Assembly (NCBI GenBank): GCA_902465435.1
Contig: CABQNH010000008.1
Span: 1-59,928, forward strand
Source: an uncultured Eubacteriales bacterium
Lineage (GTDB): Bacteria; Bacillota; Clostridia; Oscillospirales; Oscillospiraceae
Direction of reading: 5' to 3'
Length of the DNA stretch: 59,928 bases
Position numbers and translations under genes: made by a program
Part shown: positions 16,469 to 26,140 of the stretch, piece by piece
Numbering within the stretch: position 1 is the stretch's first letter
How the letters are laid out: every line of letters starts with the position of its first letter
Notes under the pieces: model-generated
The model's database searches: none
What the model saw: only the letters and a program-made list of their open reading frames with translations
Told to the model about the DNA's origin: nothing

Positions 16469-17433
16469 TGGAGTACATAACGCTGCGGAATTCCTCCCTG
16501 CGCGTTTCGCGACTGTGCATGGGCGGCTGCCCGATGGGCGGCTACGGCTGGGGCGAGGTGCAGCAGGAGCAGCTTCTTGCCGCCGTTCATACGGCGATCG
16601 ACGCGGGGGTAACATTCTTTGATACGGCGGACACCTATGGCCTCGGGCAGTCGGAGCGGACGCTGGCGCAGGCGCTCGGCGGCAGGCGGAAGGACGTTGT
16701 GATCGCATCGAAATTCGGCGTGCGTGTGGAAAACGGAAGGACATTTTACGACAATTCGCCCGCATATATCGAGCGTGCGCTGCACGATAGTTTAGAGAGA
16801 CTGCAAACGGATTATATCGACCTGTATCAGGTGCATTACCGCGACGGCGTGACGCCGCTGGAAGCGGTCGTTGAGAAGCTTGAAGCGTGCAAGCGTCAGG
16901 GGAGAATCCGTGCCTACGGCCTTTCCAATGTTTTTGAGAAGGATCTTGCGGAGCTGCGCGAATTTGCCGGATGCTTTACGAGCTTCCAGGATGAATACTC
17001 GCTGGCCTGCCGCAGTCATGAGGCGGATATCCGGACGCTGGCAGACGAATTGAAGCTGACGCCCATGACGTGGGGCAGCCTTGGTCAGGGAATTCTGACC
17101 GGAAAATACGACCGCAATTGCAGCTTTTCCGCCAATGATCGGAGAAGCCGCGCAATTTATGTGAATTTCCATGGCGAAAAGCTGGGAAAAAACCTGCGGA
17201 TCGTGGAGGTCCTGCGTGAAACTGCTGAGGCGCACGCGACAACGCCCGCGGCGGCGGCGATCCGCTTTATTCTGGACTATTTGCCGCAGTCCGTCGTGCT
17301 CGTCGGCGCGAAGCGCCCGGAGCAGATCGCGGGCAACGTGGAGGCAATGCGCTTCTCGCTGGACGCGCAGGAGCTTGCGTCGCTGGAGCGGGTTTCCGGC
17401 GAGAATGCAGGAGAAGAACAGGAAAAAGCGTAA
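16468..17433 (+). CDS. Aldo/keto reductase
   Basis: A 321-residue NADPH-dependent TIM-barrel reductase. The catalytic tetrad is Asp52, Tyr57, Lys82 and His123 (FDTADTYG, SKFG, VHYRD). GGAGAATAA precedes its ATG, which follows the sugar transferase directly. Its substrate is unknown; within the locus it may reduce a keto-sugar or a product of the transketolase encoded next. Closely related enzymes include general-stress reductases, so the link to sugar synthesis rests on context. Confidence 0.85.
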   Translation: MEYITLRNSSLRVSRLCMGGCPMGGYGWGEVQQEQLLAAVHTAIDAGVTFFDTADTYGLGQSERTLAQALGGRRKDVVIASKFGVRVENGRTFYDNSPAYIERALHDSLERLQTDYIDLYQVHYRDGVTPLEAVVEKLEACKRQGRIRAYGLSNVFEKDLAELREFAGCFTSFQDEYSLACRSHEADIRTLADELKLTPMTWGSLGQGILTGKYDRNCSFSANDRRSRAIYVNFHGEKLGKNLRIVEVLRETAEAHATTPAAAAIRFILDYLPQSVVLVGAKRPEQIAGNVEAMRFSLDAQELASLERVSGENAGEEQEKA

Positions 17434-17677
17434 GGGCAATTTCGCGTCATTGAGCATCGACCTTTGCCGGATGGGGTTTATCGATCCATCGGCTTGAAAA
17501 GCTTGAAATACACCGGGGATTCCGGCATATTTCAAACCGTGATTCGGCAAAGGCGAGCTTGCTGAATGATTCGGTGCTGCCTTAAATCGGCGCTGCGGCG
17601 CGCCTGTGCTGCCGCGCCTTTCAAAGTAAAAAACCGGGAGATTTCCCGATTGCGGCGATGATGGGAGGGGTAAAACC

Positions 17678-18529
17678 ATGACAAGTGAGCAAATGGCATG
17701 GAAAATCCGCAGACACGGCATTGAGATGACGCATCTGTCCGGCGGAAGCCACATTGCGTCCATTTTATCTGTGGCAGATATTCTGGCTGTTCTCTATACG
17801 GACGTTTTGCACGTCGATCCGCAGGATCCCAAGCTGGATACGCGCGACCGCTTTATTCTAAGCAAGGGACACGCGGGCGCGGCGGTTTATGCGGCGCTGG
17901 CGGAGCGGGGATTTTTTGACCCGGAGATCCTGAAAACGCATTATCAGGACGGCAGCCTGCTGTCCGGCCACGTTTCCCATAAGGGCGTGCCCGGCGTGGA
18001 GTTTTCCACCGGCTCGCTCGGCCACGGGCTTCCCGTCGCGGTCGGTATGGCTATGGCGGCGAAGCTGGACGGGAAAAAGCACAGAGTCTATGTCGTCCTC
18101 GGCGACGGCGAATGCGACGAAGGCTCGAACTGGGAGGCTGCGCTTTTTGCAAGCCACCACGAACTGAACAATTTAACGGTCATCGTCGACCACAATAAGA
18201 TGCAGAGCCTTGACTTCTGCGATAACACGCTGCGGCTTTCTCCCTTCGCGGAGAAGTGGCGCGCGTTCGGTTTCCACGTCTGCGACATCGACGGCCACGA
18301 CCACGCGGCGCTGCACGCGGCCTTTGACGAGGCAAAGCGGCAGGACGGACCGACCGTGATCCTTGCAAATACCGTGAAGGGAAAGGGAATTTCCTTCATG
18401 GAGTTTGATATCCTCTGGCATTACCGCTTCCCACATGACGGCTGGGAATATGACGACGCCGTCCGGGAGCTGCGGCAGGCCATGCCCGCCGGAATCACCG
18501 ATCCTTACGAAAAGGAGGATGCACAATGA
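17678..18529 (+). CDS. Transketolase, N-terminal (ThDP pyrophosphate-binding) subunit
   Basis: A 283-residue half transketolase. SKGHAG and TGSLGHGL are substrate and cofactor motifs; GDGECDEGSN (142-151) is the Mg-ThDP diphosphate site. With the next gene it should form a two-subunit enzyme that moves two-carbon units between ketoses and aldoses. GGGAGGGGT precedes the ATG. The 244 bases before it hold no recognisable gene, promoter or terminator. Split transketolases recur in surface-polysaccharide loci, where the product is usually undetermined. Confidence 0.9.
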   Translation: MTSEQMAWKIRRHGIEMTHLSGGSHIASILSVADILAVLYTDVLHVDPQDPKLDTRDRFILSKGHAGAAVYAALAERGFFDPEILKTHYQDGSLLSGHVSHKGVPGVEFSTGSLGHGLPVAVGMAMAAKLDGKKHRVYVVLGDGECDEGSNWEAALFASHHELNNLTVIVDHNKMQSLDFCDNTLRLSPFAEKWRAFGFHVCDIDGHDHAALHAAFDEAKRQDGPTVILANTVKGKGISFMEFDILWHYRFPHDGWEYDDAVRELRQAMPAGITDPYEKEDAQ

Positions 18530-19443
18530 GAGGCCGCACGATTGCAACGCTTGTGGAGCTTGCCCAAAAGGATAAAAATGTCGTCCTCATTACGGGCGAC
18601 CTCGGCTTCGGCGTCCTGAAGCCCTATTGGGAAGCGGTTCCCGACCAGTTCCTGAACGCCGGCATTGCCGAGCAGGCCATGACCGGGATCGCTGCAGGTA
18701 TGGCGCGGGAAGGAAAGACTGTGTTTACCTATTCGATCGGTAATTTCCCGACGCTGCGCTGCTTGGAGCAGATTCGAAACGACTGCGCCTATCATGGCGG
18801 CGACGTTAAGATCATCTGCGTCGGCGGCGGCTTTGTATACGGCTCGCTGGGCATGAGCCATCATGCGACGGAGGACCTTTCCGTGATGCGCGCACTGCCG
18901 GATGTGACGGTGCTCGCACCGGGCGACGCGGACGAGGCGGAGGCCTGCGTCCGTGCAATGTACGAAACAAAGGGAACCTTTTATCTGCGCCTCGGGCGCG
19001 GCGGAGAAATGCAGATCCGCGAGCGGCCGGAGCCCTTTGCGATCGGCAGGGCGCTTCCGGTGTGCAGCGGTGAGCGTGTTGCAATTTTCTCGACCGGTGC
19101 GATTTACGACGAGGTGGACGGCGCGGCAAGGCGGCTGCGGGCGCGCGGCGTGAATCCTGCGATTTATACCTTCCCGACGGTCAAGCCGATTGACCGGGAG
19201 ACGGTTCTGCGCTGCGCGCAGGATTTTGCATGGATCGTGACCGTGGAGGAAAATACCGTCGTAGGCGGCTTTGGCAGCGCGGTCGCGGAGGTTCTGGCTG
19301 AGGCGCCGAAGGGGGCAAGGCTGCTTCGCATCGGCCTGGAGGATACCTACTCCTGCATCGTCGGCTCGCAGAAATATCTGCGTGACCACTATGGCATGAG
19401 CGCGGAAAAAATTGCACAAAGAATCGAGGCTGCACTGCTGTGA
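18526..19443 (+). CDS. Transketolase, C-terminal (pyrimidine-binding) subunit
   Basis: A 305-residue partner with the pyrimidine-binding and C-terminal domains. GIAEQAM carries Glu49, the residue that activates ThDP; SHHATED and PGDADEA are typical of the family. Its ATG overlaps the stop of the N-terminal subunit by four bases, so equal production of the two halves is likely. It resembles both transketolase and DXS C-terminal halves; the neighbouring N-terminal half favours transketolase. Confidence 0.9.
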   Translation: MRGRTIATLVELAQKDKNVVLITGDLGFGVLKPYWEAVPDQFLNAGIAEQAMTGIAAGMAREGKTVFTYSIGNFPTLRCLEQIRNDCAYHGGDVKIICVGGGFVYGSLGMSHHATEDLSVMRALPDVTVLAPGDADEAEACVRAMYETKGTFYLRLGRGGEMQIRERPEPFAIGRALPVCSGERVAIFSTGAIYDEVDGAARRLRARGVNPAIYTFPTVKPIDRETVLRCAQDFAWIVTVEENTVVGGFGSAVAEVLAEAPKGARLLRIGLEDTYSCIVGSQKYLRDHYGMSAEKIAQRIEAALL

Positions 19444-20561
19444 GCAAAATTCTGATTCTTGCAAACGATTATAAGACGATCGCCAACTTTCGTATGGAGG
19501 TCGTGCAGGCGCTTCTTCAGGCGGGGCACGATGTGACGCTGTCGCTGCCGGAGGATTCCCGCAACCAGTGCTTCCTGAGCATGGGCTGCAAGGTCGTGAA
19601 CACAGAGATTTCGCGCCACGGCACGAACCCAATCAAGGAGCTGCGCCTGCAGTCCGAATATCGGCGGCAAATCAAGGCATGCAGGCCGGACGTTGTTCTG
19701 ACCTATACGGTCAAGCCGAATATTTACGGCAGCATGGCGGCGGAAAAGCTGCATGTTCCCGTTATCAACAATGTGACGGGGCTTGGCAGCGTCCTGCAGA
19801 AGGATGGGCTGATGAAAAAGCTGATGCTCGCCCTGCAGAAGCGCGCCTATCGCCGGTCGGTCTGCGTATTTTTCCAAAATGAAGGCAATCTGCAAACATT
19901 TCGTGAGCTGGGCGTTGTCGGGGCGCAGGCGGCGCTTCTGCCCGGCTCCGGCGTCAATCTTACGCTGCACAGCTTCTGTGCCTATCCTTCGGAGCGGGAG
20001 CATGTGGACTTTATCATTGTATCGCGGCTGCGGAAGGATAAGGGCTTTGACGAATTCTTTGCCATGGTCGAGCGCGTTGTGCCGCACTGCCCAAAGGCGC
20101 GGTTCCACATTGTCGGCTGGGTGGAGGAGGAGCGGTATCGCCAGACGCTGAAACGGTATGAAGGCTCAGAACGCGTCATTTACCACGGCGAGACAACGCA
20201 GAGCGAGGTACATACGCTCCTGACCCAAGCCCATTGCCTGATCCATCCGTCCTATCATGAGGGAATGGCAAACGTGCTGATGGAGGCCGCTGCCGCGGGC
20301 CGTCCCTGCCTTGCAAGCGACATACCCGGCTGCAGGGAGGCCATTGAGAACGGCGTGACGGGCTACACCTTCGCGGCGCAGGATGCGGACGCCCTGACGT
20401 CTGCAGTCGAACGTTTCCTTGCCCAGAGCGAGGAAGTGCACGCGGCCATGGGACGCGCCGGTCGTGAAAAAATGGAGCGGGAATTTGACCGGGAACTGGT
20501 CATACAAAGATATTTGAAAGAAATCGAGGCGGTAACTGCTGCCGAAGTGGGGGTATCCTAA
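19440..20561 (+). CDS. GT4-family glycosyltransferase
   Basis: A 373-residue GT-B enzyme. It begins MSKILILANDYKTIANFR, contains VKPNIYGSMAA in the acceptor domain and SYHEGMANVLMEAAAAGRP (EX7E region) in the donor domain. It resembles transferases that add the second sugar in O-antigen and capsule loci. The start is GTG overlapping the transketolase stop (GTGA). Donor and linkage are unknown. Confidence 0.88.
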   Translation: MSKILILANDYKTIANFRMEVVQALLQAGHDVTLSLPEDSRNQCFLSMGCKVVNTEISRHGTNPIKELRLQSEYRRQIKACRPDVVLTYTVKPNIYGSMAAEKLHVPVINNVTGLGSVLQKDGLMKKLMLALQKRAYRRSVCVFFQNEGNLQTFRELGVVGAQAALLPGSGVNLTLHSFCAYPSEREHVDFIIVSRLRKDKGFDEFFAMVERVVPHCPKARFHIVGWVEEERYRQTLKRYEGSERVIYHGETTQSEVHTLLTQAHCLIHPSYHEGMANVLMEAAAAGRPCLASDIPGCREAIENGVTGYTFAAQDADALTSAVERFLAQSEEVHAAMGRAGREKMEREFDRELVIQRYLKEIEAVTAAEVGVS

Positions 20562-20562
20562 T

Positions 20563-21876
20563 ATGTCGATCTATGAAAAACTGCTTGCGCATGAAACAAA
20601 GCTGTCCTTAGTTGGCCTTGGCTATGTCGGAATGCCGATCGCCGTTGCCTTTTCCAAGAAAATTGATGTGGTCGGCTATGACCTGAACGCTGCAAAAATC
20701 GAACTGTACCGTTCGGGCGTTGACCCGACGAAGGAGGTCGGCAACGAAGCCATTCGCGCCTGCAAGGTGGACTTTACGGCGGACGAGACGCGTCTGCGCG
20801 AGGCACAATTCCATATCGTCGCCGTTCCGACGCCGGTCAACGACGACCACACCCCCGACCTGACGCCGGTGGAGGGCGCGAGCACAATTCTTGGCCGCAA
20901 CCTGACGAAGGGCAGTATTGTCGTGTTCGAATCCACGGTGTATCCCGGCGTGACGGAGGAGATCTGTGTTCCGATCCTGGAGCGGGAATCCGGCCTGAAG
21001 TGCGGCGTGGATTTCAAGATCGGCTATTCGCCGGAGCGCATCAACCCCGGTGATAAGGTGCACCGTTTAGAGACGATTACGAAGATCGTCTCCGGCATGG
21101 ATGCGGAGACGCTCGACGAGGTCGCGAAGGTCTATGAGCTGGTCGTCGCGGCGGGCGTTCACCGTGCGGAGTCCATTCAGGTCGCCGAGGCGGCGAAGGT
21201 CATTGAAAACAGCCAGCGCGATATCAATATTGCCTTTATGAACGAGCTTTCCATTATTTTTAACAAAATGGGCATTGATACGCAGTCTGTGCTGCGCGCA
21301 GCCGGGACGAAATGGAACTTCCTTAAATTTTATCCGGGCCTTGTCGGCGGCCACTGCATTGGCGTCGATCCGTATTACCTGACCTATAAGGCGGAACAGC
21401 TCGGCTATCACAGCCAGATCATTCTTTCCGGCCGCCGGATCAACGACGATATGGGGAAATACTGCGCGGAAAATCTGGTCAAAAAGCTGATTGCGGCAGA
21501 TATTCCTGTGAAGGGGGCAAAGGTCGCGATTTTGGGCTTTACCTTCAAGGAGAACTGCCCGGATACGCGCAATACAAAAATCATTGACATTTATAAGGAA
21601 CTGCGGGAATACGGCATTACGCCCGTCATTGCGGATCCTGCGGCTGACGCGGCGGAGGCAAAGCGCCTTTACGGTGTAGAGTTTGTGGCTTTGTCTGAGA
21701 TTCGGGAGATGGACGCGGTCATTCTTGCGGTTGCGCACGAGCAATTCAAAGCCTTGACGGCGGAGGACTTTGCGGCAATGTTCAAGCCGCAGGGAAAGCG
21801 AGTCCTGCTCGATCTCAAGGGACTTTTGAGCCGCGAGGCATATGAAGCGGCAGGCTATTACTACTGGAGGCTGTAA
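20563..21876 (+). CDS. Nucleotide-sugar 6-dehydrogenase (WbpO/TviB type)
   Basis: A 437-residue NAD-dependent enzyme that oxidises C6 of a UDP-HexNAc twice to a uronic acid. GLGYVG (18-23) is the NAD site, FKIGYSPERINPGD and VIENSQRDINIAFMNEL are typical of WbpO/TviB/WecC, and GGHCIGVDPYY carries the catalytic Cys265. The adjacent WbpP-like epimerase favours UDP-GalNAcA or a related acid over plain UDP-GlcA. The carboxylate it makes is the likely target of the ligases encoded downstream. Confidence 0.92.
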   Translation: MSIYEKLLAHETKLSLVGLGYVGMPIAVAFSKKIDVVGYDLNAAKIELYRSGVDPTKEVGNEAIRACKVDFTADETRLREAQFHIVAVPTPVNDDHTPDLTPVEGASTILGRNLTKGSIVVFESTVYPGVTEEICVPILERESGLKCGVDFKIGYSPERINPGDKVHRLETITKIVSGMDAETLDEVAKVYELVVAAGVHRAESIQVAEAAKVIENSQRDINIAFMNELSIIFNKMGIDTQSVLRAAGTKWNFLKFYPGLVGGHCIGVDPYYLTYKAEQLGYHSQIILSGRRINDDMGKYCAENLVKKLIAADIPVKGAKVAILGFTFKENCPDTRNTKIIDIYKELREYGITPVIADPAADAAEAKRLYGVEFVALSEIREMDAVILAVAHEQFKALTAEDFAAMFKPQGKRVLLDLKGLLSREAYEAAGYYYWRL

Positions 21877-21878
21877 CC

Positions 21879-22853
21879 ATGGGGTATTCTGAACTGCACT
21901 TTCCGAAGGAAACGGTGTTTTTAGTTACGGGCGGCGCGGGCTTCATCGGCTCGAACCTCTGCGAGGCGATTTTAAATATGGGCTGCAAGGTACGCTGTCT
22001 GGACGATTTGTCCACGGGAAAGGTACAGAACGTCGAGGCCTTCCGCGAAAATGAGAACTATACCTTCCTTCGCGGCGATATTAAGGATTTGGACACCTGC
22101 CTGCGTGCCTGCGAGGGCGTGGACTATGTGCTCAATCAGGCTGCCTGGGGCAGCGTTCCGCGCTCCATTGAGATGCCGCTTTTCTACTGCGCCAACAATA
22201 TTCAGGGCACGCTCAACATGATGGAGGCCGCCCGGCAGAATGGGGTAAAGCGCTTCGTATATGCATCCAGCTCCTCCGTTTACGGCGACGAGCCTGCGCT
22301 TCCGAAAAAGGAGGGCATCGAGGGAAATCTTCTTTCGCCCTACGCGCTGACCAAGCGATGCGATGAGGAGTGGGCAAAGCAGTATAAGCGGCATTACGGA
22401 CTGGAAACCGTCGGCCTGCGCTATTTCAACGTGTTCGGCAGACGGCAAAATCCGGACGGCGCGTATGCGGCGGTTATTCCGAAATTCTTGAAGCAGCTTC
22501 TGGCTGGCGAGCGCCCGACCATCCACGGCGACGGCAGACAGAGCCGCGACTTTACTTATATCGAGAACGTGATCGAGGCCAACCTGAAGGCCTGCACGGC
22601 CCCGAAGGAAGCGACGGGCGAGGCTTATAACATTGCCTACGGCGGCAGGGAATACCTGATCGACATCTATTACGGCCTTACCAAGGCGCTCGGTGTGGAT
22701 GTAGAGCCGATTTTCGGACCGGAGCGTCCCGGTGACATCAAGCATTCCAACGCAGATATCAGCAAGGCGAGAAGGCTCCTTGGCTACGACCCGGATTGGA
22801 GCTTTGAGCGCGGCATTCAGGCTGCAATTGCGTGGTATAAGGAGAATCTGTAA
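21879..22853 (+). CDS. UDP-HexNAc(A) C4 epimerase (WbpP/TviC type SDR)
   Basis: A 324-residue extended SDR. TGGAGFIG (17-24) binds NAD; Ser131-133, Tyr155 and Lys159 (YALTK) make up the catalytic site. NQAAWGSVPRSIEMP matches the WbpP/TviC pattern NxAAxGSVPRSI, where a serine near the active site admits N-acetylated substrates. GGAGGCTGTAACC precedes the ATG. With the dehydrogenase just upstream it gives the two-step route known from Vi antigen and Pseudomonas O6 antigen. Confidence 0.9.
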   Translation: MGYSELHFPKETVFLVTGGAGFIGSNLCEAILNMGCKVRCLDDLSTGKVQNVEAFRENENYTFLRGDIKDLDTCLRACEGVDYVLNQAAWGSVPRSIEMPLFYCANNIQGTLNMMEAARQNGVKRFVYASSSSVYGDEPALPKKEGIEGNLLSPYALTKRCDEEWAKQYKRHYGLETVGLRYFNVFGRRQNPDGAYAAVIPKFLKQLLAGERPTIHGDGRQSRDFTYIENVIEANLKACTAPKEATGEAYNIAYGGREYLIDIYYGLTKALGVDVEPIFGPERPGDIKHSNADISKARRLLGYDPDWSFERGIQAAIAWYKENL

Positions 22854-23806
22854 TGAAAAAGGTCGGCTTTCCCATCGGGCACAAAGAAAACGAGCATCGG
22901 CGCGCATTGATTCCCGAGGATATTTCCCGCATTCGCAACAAGGACTGCCTGATTTTTGAGACAGGCTACGGCGATGTGCTGGGATATAGCGATGAGGATT
23001 ACCGGAAAGCCGGCGCGGAGGTTGCGGATCGAGAGACGGTCCTCAGGCAGGAAATTCTGTGCGACCCAAAGATCGGCGACGCGGAATATCTCAAGGATAT
23101 GCACGGACAGACGGCCTTCGGTTGGCTTCACGCTGTGCAGAATCGCGATATTACGGACACGTTCCTTCGCAACGGCCTGACCGGCTATGCGTGGGAGGAT
23201 ATGTTCGATACAGGGCGGCATTGCTTCTGGCGGAACAACGAGATCGCCGGAGAGGCGGCGGTGCTTCATGCCTTCCAGTGCTATGCGAAAATGCCCTATC
23301 ACACAAAGGTTGCGCTGGTTGGACGCGGCAATGTTGCAAGCGGCGCGCTGCGAATTCTGACGCTGCTTGGCGCGGATGTTACCGTATTCAGCCGTCGCAC
23401 GGAGGCGCTGCTTCGCAAGGAACTGCCTCAATTTGACGTTGTGGTGAATGCGGTGCTGTGGGATGTTTCCCGCAAGGATCACCTGATTTTCCGCGAGGAT
23501 CTTAAGCGCATGAAGCCGGGCGCCATGATCGTGGACATCAGCTGCGACCGCTGCGGCGGGATCGAGAGCAGCATTCCAACTACCATTGAGAATCCAACTT
23601 ACGTTGAGGACGGCGTCCTGCATTATGTGGTCGACCATACGCCGTCGCTGTTCTATAAGACCGCGTCGATAGATATTTCAAAGGAGACCGCGAAGTATCT
23701 GGATGATCTGATCGAGGAAAAGCCGTGTCCCGTGTTAGAGCACGCGCTTGCGATCCGGGACGGAAAAATTGTGGACGAGCGCATCCGGCAATTCCAGGGA
23801 AGATAA
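22853..23806 (+). CDS. ceo: N5-(carboxyethyl)ornithine synthase-like opine dehydrogenase
   Basis: A 317-residue member of the alanine dehydrogenase/transhydrogenase family. GFPIGHKENEHRRALIPEDI, ETGYGDVLGYSDEDY, FGWLHAVQNRDITD and GRGNVASGA (NAD site from residue 157) match lactococcal N5-(L-1-carboxyethyl)-L-ornithine synthase. That enzyme reductively condenses pyruvate with the side-chain amine of ornithine or lysine using NADPH. ATG overlaps the epimerase stop, so it belongs to the sugar operon. A role in supplying an opine amino acid to the polymer is inferred; substrate amine and stereochemistry are unknown. Confidence 0.85.
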   Translation: MKKVGFPIGHKENEHRRALIPEDISRIRNKDCLIFETGYGDVLGYSDEDYRKAGAEVADRETVLRQEILCDPKIGDAEYLKDMHGQTAFGWLHAVQNRDITDTFLRNGLTGYAWEDMFDTGRHCFWRNNEIAGEAAVLHAFQCYAKMPYHTKVALVGRGNVASGALRILTLLGADVTVFSRRTEALLRKELPQFDVVVNAVLWDVSRKDHLIFREDLKRMKPGAMIVDISCDRCGGIESSIPTTIENPTYVEDGVLHYVVDHTPSLFYKTASIDISKETAKYLDDLIEEKPCPVLEHALAIRDGKIVDERIRQFQGR

Positions 23807-23910
23807 GAGAGAATACCCTGCGCGAACAGGGCGCGTGCTGCCCGGGAGGAAGGACGCGGTTCCGCCGCCGATGCGCCGCGCCGCAGGAGGAACACGAAGA
23901 GGGATAAAGC

Positions 23911-25263
23911 ATGGGATTGATGTCAATTTATAATCGCAGCCCGATTTTTTTACAGAACCTTTTCACAACGGCGCAAGGACTGATTTATAAGCGGGAACGC
24001 TACGGAAAGGTGTACCGGAGGGCGGTAAAGGAGTATAGCAGCCGCGCCGGTGCGTCCTATGAGACGCTTTGCGCGTACCAGAATGAGCGGGTATCGGAGC
24101 TTGTGCGGTTTGCGGCGGAAAATACGGATTTCTATCGGCAATTCTATAAAAACATCCGCGTGGAGGATATCCGGACAGTGGATGACTTGAAAAAGCTTCC
24201 AGTGCTTCCGAAGGAAACCGTTCGGAAAAATATCGGTGCGATGTATTCCAAGGCGCCGGGAAAGCGCCTGAAAACCTCGACCAGCGGAACGACCGGAACA
24301 TCCCTGAACTTTAGCTGGCTGCAATCCGATATGCAGCGCAGAATGGCGTATTTGGACGCCTTCAAGATGCAGCATGGCTTCCTCCCGATGAAAATGAAGC
24401 GCGCAAGCTTTAATTCGTCGAAGATCGTGCCGCCGAATCAAAAGAAAAAGGTGTTCTGGCGAACGAACTGGGCAATTAAGCAGAGAATTTATTCCGGCTA
24501 TCACTGCAAGGGAGACAATATCCCTTATTATGTTGAAAATCTCAATCGTTTCCGGCCAGAGGCAATTGACGGCTATCCTTCGGCGATTTATGAGGTCGCG
24601 CGCTATATCCTGAAGCATCATATTACGCTGCGCTTTCAGCCGATTGCGGTTTTCCCGACCGCGGAAACGCTGCTGCCGCATTACAAGGAGACGATTGAAA
24701 AGGCATTTCGGTGTCCGTGTCGGGATCAGTACGCTTCCAGTGAGGGCGCGCCCTTTATTACGGAGTGCCGCTGCGGAAGGCTGCATTACTGCATGGATAC
24801 CGGCGTGATTGAGTTCGGCGATGACGGCAATATGATCGTGACCTGCTTTGAATCGCATGGAACGCCACTCATCCGCTATGAGATCGGCGACCGTGCATTT
24901 CTCGCGCAAGAGCAGCGCTGCGAATGCGGCAGCAGCATGCCGGTTGTCGAGCAGATCGAGGGCAGAAATCTGGATTATATTCAATCAAAGTCCAACGGCA
25001 GATTCACATCGATCTATATGTCTCTCGTCAGTGCGGAGTTTGCAAACTGCATGAAGAAAATGCAGTTTGTTCAAAATGATCTGGACAGCGTGGATGTGTA
25101 TCTTGCGACGGATGACGCTTATCGGGAAAGCATGAATCAGATCATTCTGGACAAGCTGCACTATTCTCTGGGAGCGGATATGGAGATCCGAATTCACGTT
25201 GTGGAGGAGATCCCAAAGGATGCAAGCGGTAAGTTCCGACTGATTATAAACAAAACGGTCTGA
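23911..25263 (+). CDS. CapK/PaaK-family adenylate-forming enzyme
   Basis: A 450-residue protein related to phenylacetate-CoA ligase and capsule protein CapK. TSTSGTTGTS (122-131) is the phosphate-binding loop, QYASSEG the adenine-side motif and RYEIGD the hinge region. A Cys-rich segment (ECRCGRLHYC and QRCECGSS) may bind zinc, as in other family members. It should activate a carboxylate as an adenylate; the carboxylate could be the uronic acid, the opine or an acyl group. GAGGGATAAAGC precedes the ATG. The 104 bases upstream show no clear gene or terminator. Confidence 0.85.
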   Translation: MGLMSIYNRSPIFLQNLFTTAQGLIYKRERYGKVYRRAVKEYSSRAGASYETLCAYQNERVSELVRFAAENTDFYRQFYKNIRVEDIRTVDDLKKLPVLPKETVRKNIGAMYSKAPGKRLKTSTSGTTGTSLNFSWLQSDMQRRMAYLDAFKMQHGFLPMKMKRASFNSSKIVPPNQKKKVFWRTNWAIKQRIYSGYHCKGDNIPYYVENLNRFRPEAIDGYPSAIYEVARYILKHHITLRFQPIAVFPTAETLLPHYKETIEKAFRCPCRDQYASSEGAPFITECRCGRLHYCMDTGVIEFGDDGNMIVTCFESHGTPLIRYEIGDRAFLAQEQRCECGSSMPVVEQIEGRNLDYIQSKSNGRFTSIYMSLVSAEFANCMKKMQFVQNDLDSVDVYLATDDAYRESMNQIILDKLHYSLGADMEIRIHVVEEIPKDASGKFRLIINKTV

Positions 25264-25315
25264 AAACGCTGCGGCGTTCTACCGCAGGATCATAAAAGCT
25301 TGGAGTAATTACGCA

Positions 25316-26140
25316 ATGAAAATGAACACCGGAAGTATTTCTGTGATCATGGGGATCTATAATTGCGCGGACACACTGCCGCAGGCGATCGATTCCATTC
25401 TGGCGCAGACGTATTCAAACTGGGAGCTGATTCTGTGCGATGACTGCTCAACGGATGACACCTATGCCGTTGCGAAGCGCTATGCGGAGAAATACCCGCA
25501 GAAGATCAAGCTGCTGAAGAATTCAGAGAATTCCCGGCTGGCGTATACGCTGAACCACTGCCTTGCGGCGGCGTCCGGGGAGCTGATTGCCCGCATGGAC
25601 GGCGATGATTATTGTGCACCCGACCGTTTTGAAAAGCAGGTGCGCTTTTTGCGGGAGCACCCGGAGTATGATCTTGTCGGCACGTCGATGCGGCGCTTCT
25701 CGGGCGACGAACTGCACGACGTGGTCTATAAGCCGGAGCAGGTAGACAAATACAGCATGAGGAGCATCGTGCCGTTTAACCATGCGACGATTTTAACCTA
25801 TCGCGCGGTTTATGACCAACTGAACGGCTATACGGTTTCCGAGCGGACGAAGCGTGCGCAGGATTATGATCTCTGGTTTCGCTTCTTTCATGCGGGCTTT
25901 CGCGGCTGCAATCTGCGTGAGCCGCTGTACTTCGTGCGCGAGGACATGAATGCGATCCGGCGCAGAACCTTCCGGGTACGATGGAACGCATATAAGACGA
26001 CGCGGATCGGCTTTCGTCTGCTGGGCTTCCCGGGACGCTGGCTGATAAAACCGTTTTTTATGGTGTTTGCGAAGTCTGTCGTCCCATACCGCGTGATTTA
26101 TCTTTACCGTAAACTACAGGAGCGGAGGCACAATGTTTAG
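25316..26140 (+). CDS. GT2-family glycosyltransferase
   Basis: A 274-residue GT-A enzyme. SVIMGIYNCADTLPQAIDSIL opens the nucleotide-binding domain; DDCSTDDT and the metal-binding MDGDDYC are present, followed by a QDYDLWFRF helix. A hydrophobic, basic C-terminus suggests membrane association. It assembles the repeat unit on the cytoplasmic face. Sugar and linkage are unknown. An ATG at 25322 is an alternative start. Confidence 0.88.
   Translation: MKMNTGSISVIMGIYNCADTLPQAIDSILAQTYSNWELILCDDCSTDDTYAVAKRYAEKYPQKIKLLKNSENSRLAYTLNHCLAAASGELIARMDGDDYCAPDRFEKQVRFLREHPEYDLVGTSMRRFSGDELHDVVYKPEQVDKYSMRSIVPFNHATILTYRAVYDQLNGYTVSERTKRAQDYDLWFRFFHAGFRGCNLREPLYFVREDMNAIRRRTFRVRWNAYKTTRIGFRLLGFPGRWLIKPFFMVFAKSVVPYRVIYLYRKLQERRHNV

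Noticed and set aside
17434..17677. Hidden gene or regulatory RNA between the aldo/keto reductase and transketolase genes
   Set aside because: No start signal, conserved frame, strong hairpin with T tract or promoter could be supported in this 244-base stretch.
18505..19632. 375-codon minus-strand open frame
   Set aside because: It lies over the transketolase C-terminal gene with no start signal or family match.
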